Assembly (NCBI RefSeq): GCF_902141855.1
Contig: NZ_CABFVH010000007.1
Span: 118,771 to 182,770 of the forward strand
Length of the DNA: 64,000 bases
Direction of reading: 5' to 3'
Source: Methylobacterium dankookense
Lineage (GTDB): Bacteria > Pseudomonadota > Alphaproteobacteria > Rhizobiales > Beijerinckiaceae
Shown: one piece after another, positions 62,176 to 64,000 of the stretch
Position numbering within the stretch: the stretch's first letter is position 1
Layout of the letters: every line of letters starts with the position of its first letter
The notes under the pieces: model-generated
What the model was told of the DNA's origin: nothing
Seen by the model: the letters and a program-made list of their open reading frames with translations, nothing else
The model's database searches: none
Program-made: the position numbers and the translations under genes

Positions 62176-63764
62176 GCAAGGTCGTCGACGCTGCCCGCAT
62201 CGCGGAGACCATTCGCGACGGCTCGACCGTGGCCTCGGTCGGCGTGATCGGCTGGATCACGCCCGATCGCATCCTCAAGGCCGTGGGCGACCGGTTCCGC
62301 GAGACCGGCTCCCCCCGCGACCTGACCTTCTACTTCCCCTGCGGGACGGGGGATGCCCAGGGCATCAAGGGCATGGACCACGTCGCCCAGGAAGGGCTGA
62401 TGAAGCGGATCGTCTCCGGGTCCTTCATCAACCCGGTCGATCCCGTCACCGGAAAGCGCCCGGAGCTGATGCGGCTCGTCCGCGAGAACCGCATCGAGGC
62501 CTATTCCTGGCCGATCGGCGCCTCGATGCACTGGCTGCGCGAGGTGGCCCGCAAGAGTCCCGGCTACATCACCCGGGTCGGGCTCGGAACCTACATCGAT
62601 CCGGAGAACGGCGGGGGCAAGTTCACCACCAAGGCGACGGAGGATCTCGTCCGCGCGATCGAGCTCGATGGCGAGCGCCTGCTCTACTATCCGACCTGGG
62701 CCATCGACACGGCGATCGTGCGCGCCTCCTCCGCCGACGAGGAGGGCAACCTCTCCTTCGAGGACGAGCCGCTGACCTCCTCGAACCTCGCCCTCGTCCT
62801 CGCCTGCAAGGCCTCCGGGGGCAGGGTCGTCGCCCAGGTCCGCCGGATCGTGCCGCACGGCGCGCGGCCGGCGAGCGCCGTCCAGGTGCCCGGCATGTTC
62901 GTCGACGCGATCGTCGTCGACGAGGCGATGATGATGACGACGGGTGTCGCCTACGAGCCGTCCTATTTCAGTGGGACGCGCATGCCGCTCGCGCAGCTGC
63001 CGCGCCCCGAGATGGGCCCCGACAAGGTGATCGCCGCCAGGGCGGCGAAGGAAGTGCGGCGTCACGAACTGTCGATCTTCGGCTTCGGCGCGGCGGCCGA
63101 CATCCCGCTCGTCATGAACGAGCAGGGCCTGTTCGACGATGGCGCGATGAAGGATTGGTGGTTCACCACCGAGCACGGCTCCTATGGCGGGGTGGTGATG
63201 TCGGGCTGGCAGTTCTCTGCCAACGTCAACCCGGACGCGATCCTCGACGGCGTCTCGCAGTTCGACGTAATCGATGGCGGTCTCTGCCGGTTCGCGGCGC
63301 TCGCCTTCGCCCAGTTCGACGCCCAGGGGCGGGTCAATGTCAGCCGCTTCGGTGCGGCCAATCCGGGCGCCGGCGGCTTCATCGACATCGCGGAACGGGC
63401 GGAGCGGCTGGTCTTCACCGGCACCATGACGACCGGCGGCCTCGAGATCGCCTACGAGCACGGGCGCACCCGGATCATCCGCGAAGGCAAGGTCAGGAAG
63501 TTCGCCAGAAGCGTCGAGAGCATCACCTACGATGTCGGCGCAGGCGTGCGCGCGCGTGGCCAGAGCGCCATGATCGTGACCGAGCGGGCCGTGTTCGACG
63601 TGACCCCGGACGGCCTCGTTCTCACGGAGATCGCGCCGGGCATCGACCTGGAGCGCGACGTCCTCGGCCAGATGGAGTTCGCGCCGGTCCGGATCTCGGA
63701 CGCGCTGCGGGAGATGGATCCAGGCCTCTTCCACGAGCGGATGCAGCTGGATCTGGCGGGCTGA
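62172..63764 (+). CDS. Acetate/3-oxoacid-type CoA-transferase (fused alpha-beta)
   Basis: 530 residues, about the size of fused two-subunit CoA-transferases. N-half: DGSTVASVGVIGWITPDRIL and LTFYFPCGTGDAQGIKGMDH. C-half contains the segment NEQGLFDDGAMKDWWFTTEH, whose Glu in TTEHGSYGG is placed like the catalytic Glu of the E-x-G pattern. It moves CoA from one acid to another to activate the imported substrate. The start overlaps the hydratase stop. Family-I CoA-transferases with ydiF-like architecture are the nearest match. Confidence 0.88.
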   Translation: MSKVVDAARIAETIRDGSTVASVGVIGWITPDRILKAVGDRFRETGSPRDLTFYFPCGTGDAQGIKGMDHVAQEGLMKRIVSGSFINPVDPVTGKRPELMRLVRENRIEAYSWPIGASMHWLREVARKSPGYITRVGLGTYIDPENGGGKFTTKATEDLVRAIELDGERLLYYPTWAIDTAIVRASSADEEGNLSFEDEPLTSSNLALVLACKASGGRVVAQVRRIVPHGARPASAVQVPGMFVDAIVVDEAMMMTTGVAYEPSYFSGTRMPLAQLPRPEMGPDKVIAARAAKEVRRHELSIFGFGAAADIPLVMNEQGLFDDGAMKDWWFTTEHGSYGGVVMSGWQFSANVNPDAILDGVSQFDVIDGGLCRFAALAFAQFDAQGRVNVSRFGAANPGAGGFIDIAERAERLVFTGTMTTGGLEIAYEHGRTRIIREGKVRKFARSVESITYDVGAGVRARGQSAMIVTERAVFDVTPDGLVLTEIAPGIDLERDVLGQMEFAPVRISDALREMDPGLFHERMQLDLAG

Positions 63765-63856
63765 GGCACCGGCCGCGCGACGCTGTACGCGGATCGGCCA
63801 GGGCCGGTCCGCATTCACGAGCCCCGAAGACGGGCGCGGCACTACGGGAGGAGTCG

Positions 63857-64000
63857 ATGCACGGGGCGCAATCTGTCCCACGGCGCGAGCCTGAGATCGT
63901 TCTGGCGACGAGCGGATTGACGAAGGAGTTCAAGGGGTTCCGCGCCGTGAGCGGCGTGACCCTTGAGGTCGCGCGCGGCACGATCCACGCGCTGATCGGC
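63857..64000 (+). CDS. LivG-type ABC ATPase, cut by window end
   Basis: 48 codons are visible: a short N-terminus then IVLATSGLTKEFKGFRAVSG, then VTLEVARGTIHALIG, the typical beginning of branched-chain amino-acid-type importer ATPases just before Walker A. ATG with GGGAGGAG three bases upstream. It probably begins the livG-livF-livH-livM set that works with one or both solute-binding proteins in the cluster. Confidence 0.82.
   Translation, partial: MHGAQSVPRREPEIVLATSGLTKEFKGFRAVSGVTLEVARGTIHALIG

Noticed and set aside
61953..63881. A 642-codon minus-strand frame
   Set aside because: Antisense to the CoA-transferase gene, which has clear family motifs.

Overview
The window is high-GC DNA that reads like an alphaproteobacterium of the Methylobacterium/Methylorubrum type. 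Codons are strongly GC-ending, coding is dense with many ATGA/GTGA stop-start overlaps, a MucR-family regulator remnant is present, and the metal-resistance and small secreted proteins are of kinds I associate with that group. The genus is an inference from memory, not a search.

Bases 1 to about 45,970 look like a genomic island. Its right end is marked by a tyrosine integrase (44,251-45,771) followed by a 49-base 3' copy of a tRNA-Gly(CCC) gene (45,925-45,973). No complete tRNA-Gly was recognised, so the left end is probably outside the window. The island holds: (a) a copper/silver block on the minus strand (0.7-13.0 kb): a truncated ABC exporter, a DUF4396 protein, a Cu(I) P-type ATPase, two DUF305 proteins, a Csp3-like copper store, an RND pump with its adaptor, and a CopZ-like chaperone; (b) a plus-strand operon (13.2-19.2 kb) under a MerR/PbrR-type regulator with a mer-like operator. 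It encodes an unusual YPC P-type ATPase, three small HMA proteins (one secreted and MerP-like), a CcdA-like membrane protein, an MFS carrier and an 80-residue tail protein; (c) a second Cus-type RND operon (19.2-25.3 kb) led by a near-perfect CueR box, with a His-rich secreted protein beside it; (d) an arsenic block (25.7-32.9 kb): MFS carrier, flavoprotein with Cys-pair tail, two ArsR regulators, ACR3 pump, both types of arsenate reductase and ArsH, interrupted by a HEPN protein; (e) an accessory block (33-45.8 kb) of mostly unrecognised genes, with a three-gene kinase cassette, a DUF4365 pair, a metallophosphoesterase, an AAA ATPase and a run of tiny overlapping genes.

Right of the att copy (46-64 kb) the DNA looks chromosomal. 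It has an integrase remnant, an 0.8-kb stretch almost free of genes, a few small hypothetical genes, a MucR-like gene broken by a heptanucleotide expansion, a chemotaxis receptor and a pyrophosphatase. It ends in a catabolic cluster (52.4-64 kb): a LacI regulator and an IlvD/Edd dehydratase separated by two identical palindromes, two paralogous branched-chain-type solute-binding proteins, acyl-CoA dehydrogenase, a GntR/FCD regulator, an FAD oxidoreductase, an enoyl-CoA hydratase, a CoA-transferase and the start of a LivG-type ATPase. Two promoters there share an almost identical TTGACA-N17-operator layout and define a likely GntR regulon. The pathway appears to import an unknown carboxylic compound and degrade it as a CoA thioester.

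The most unusual items are the MerR/PbrR-type YPC-ATPase operon without merA, the kinase cassette, the duplicated promoter-operator and the slippage-broken mucR.
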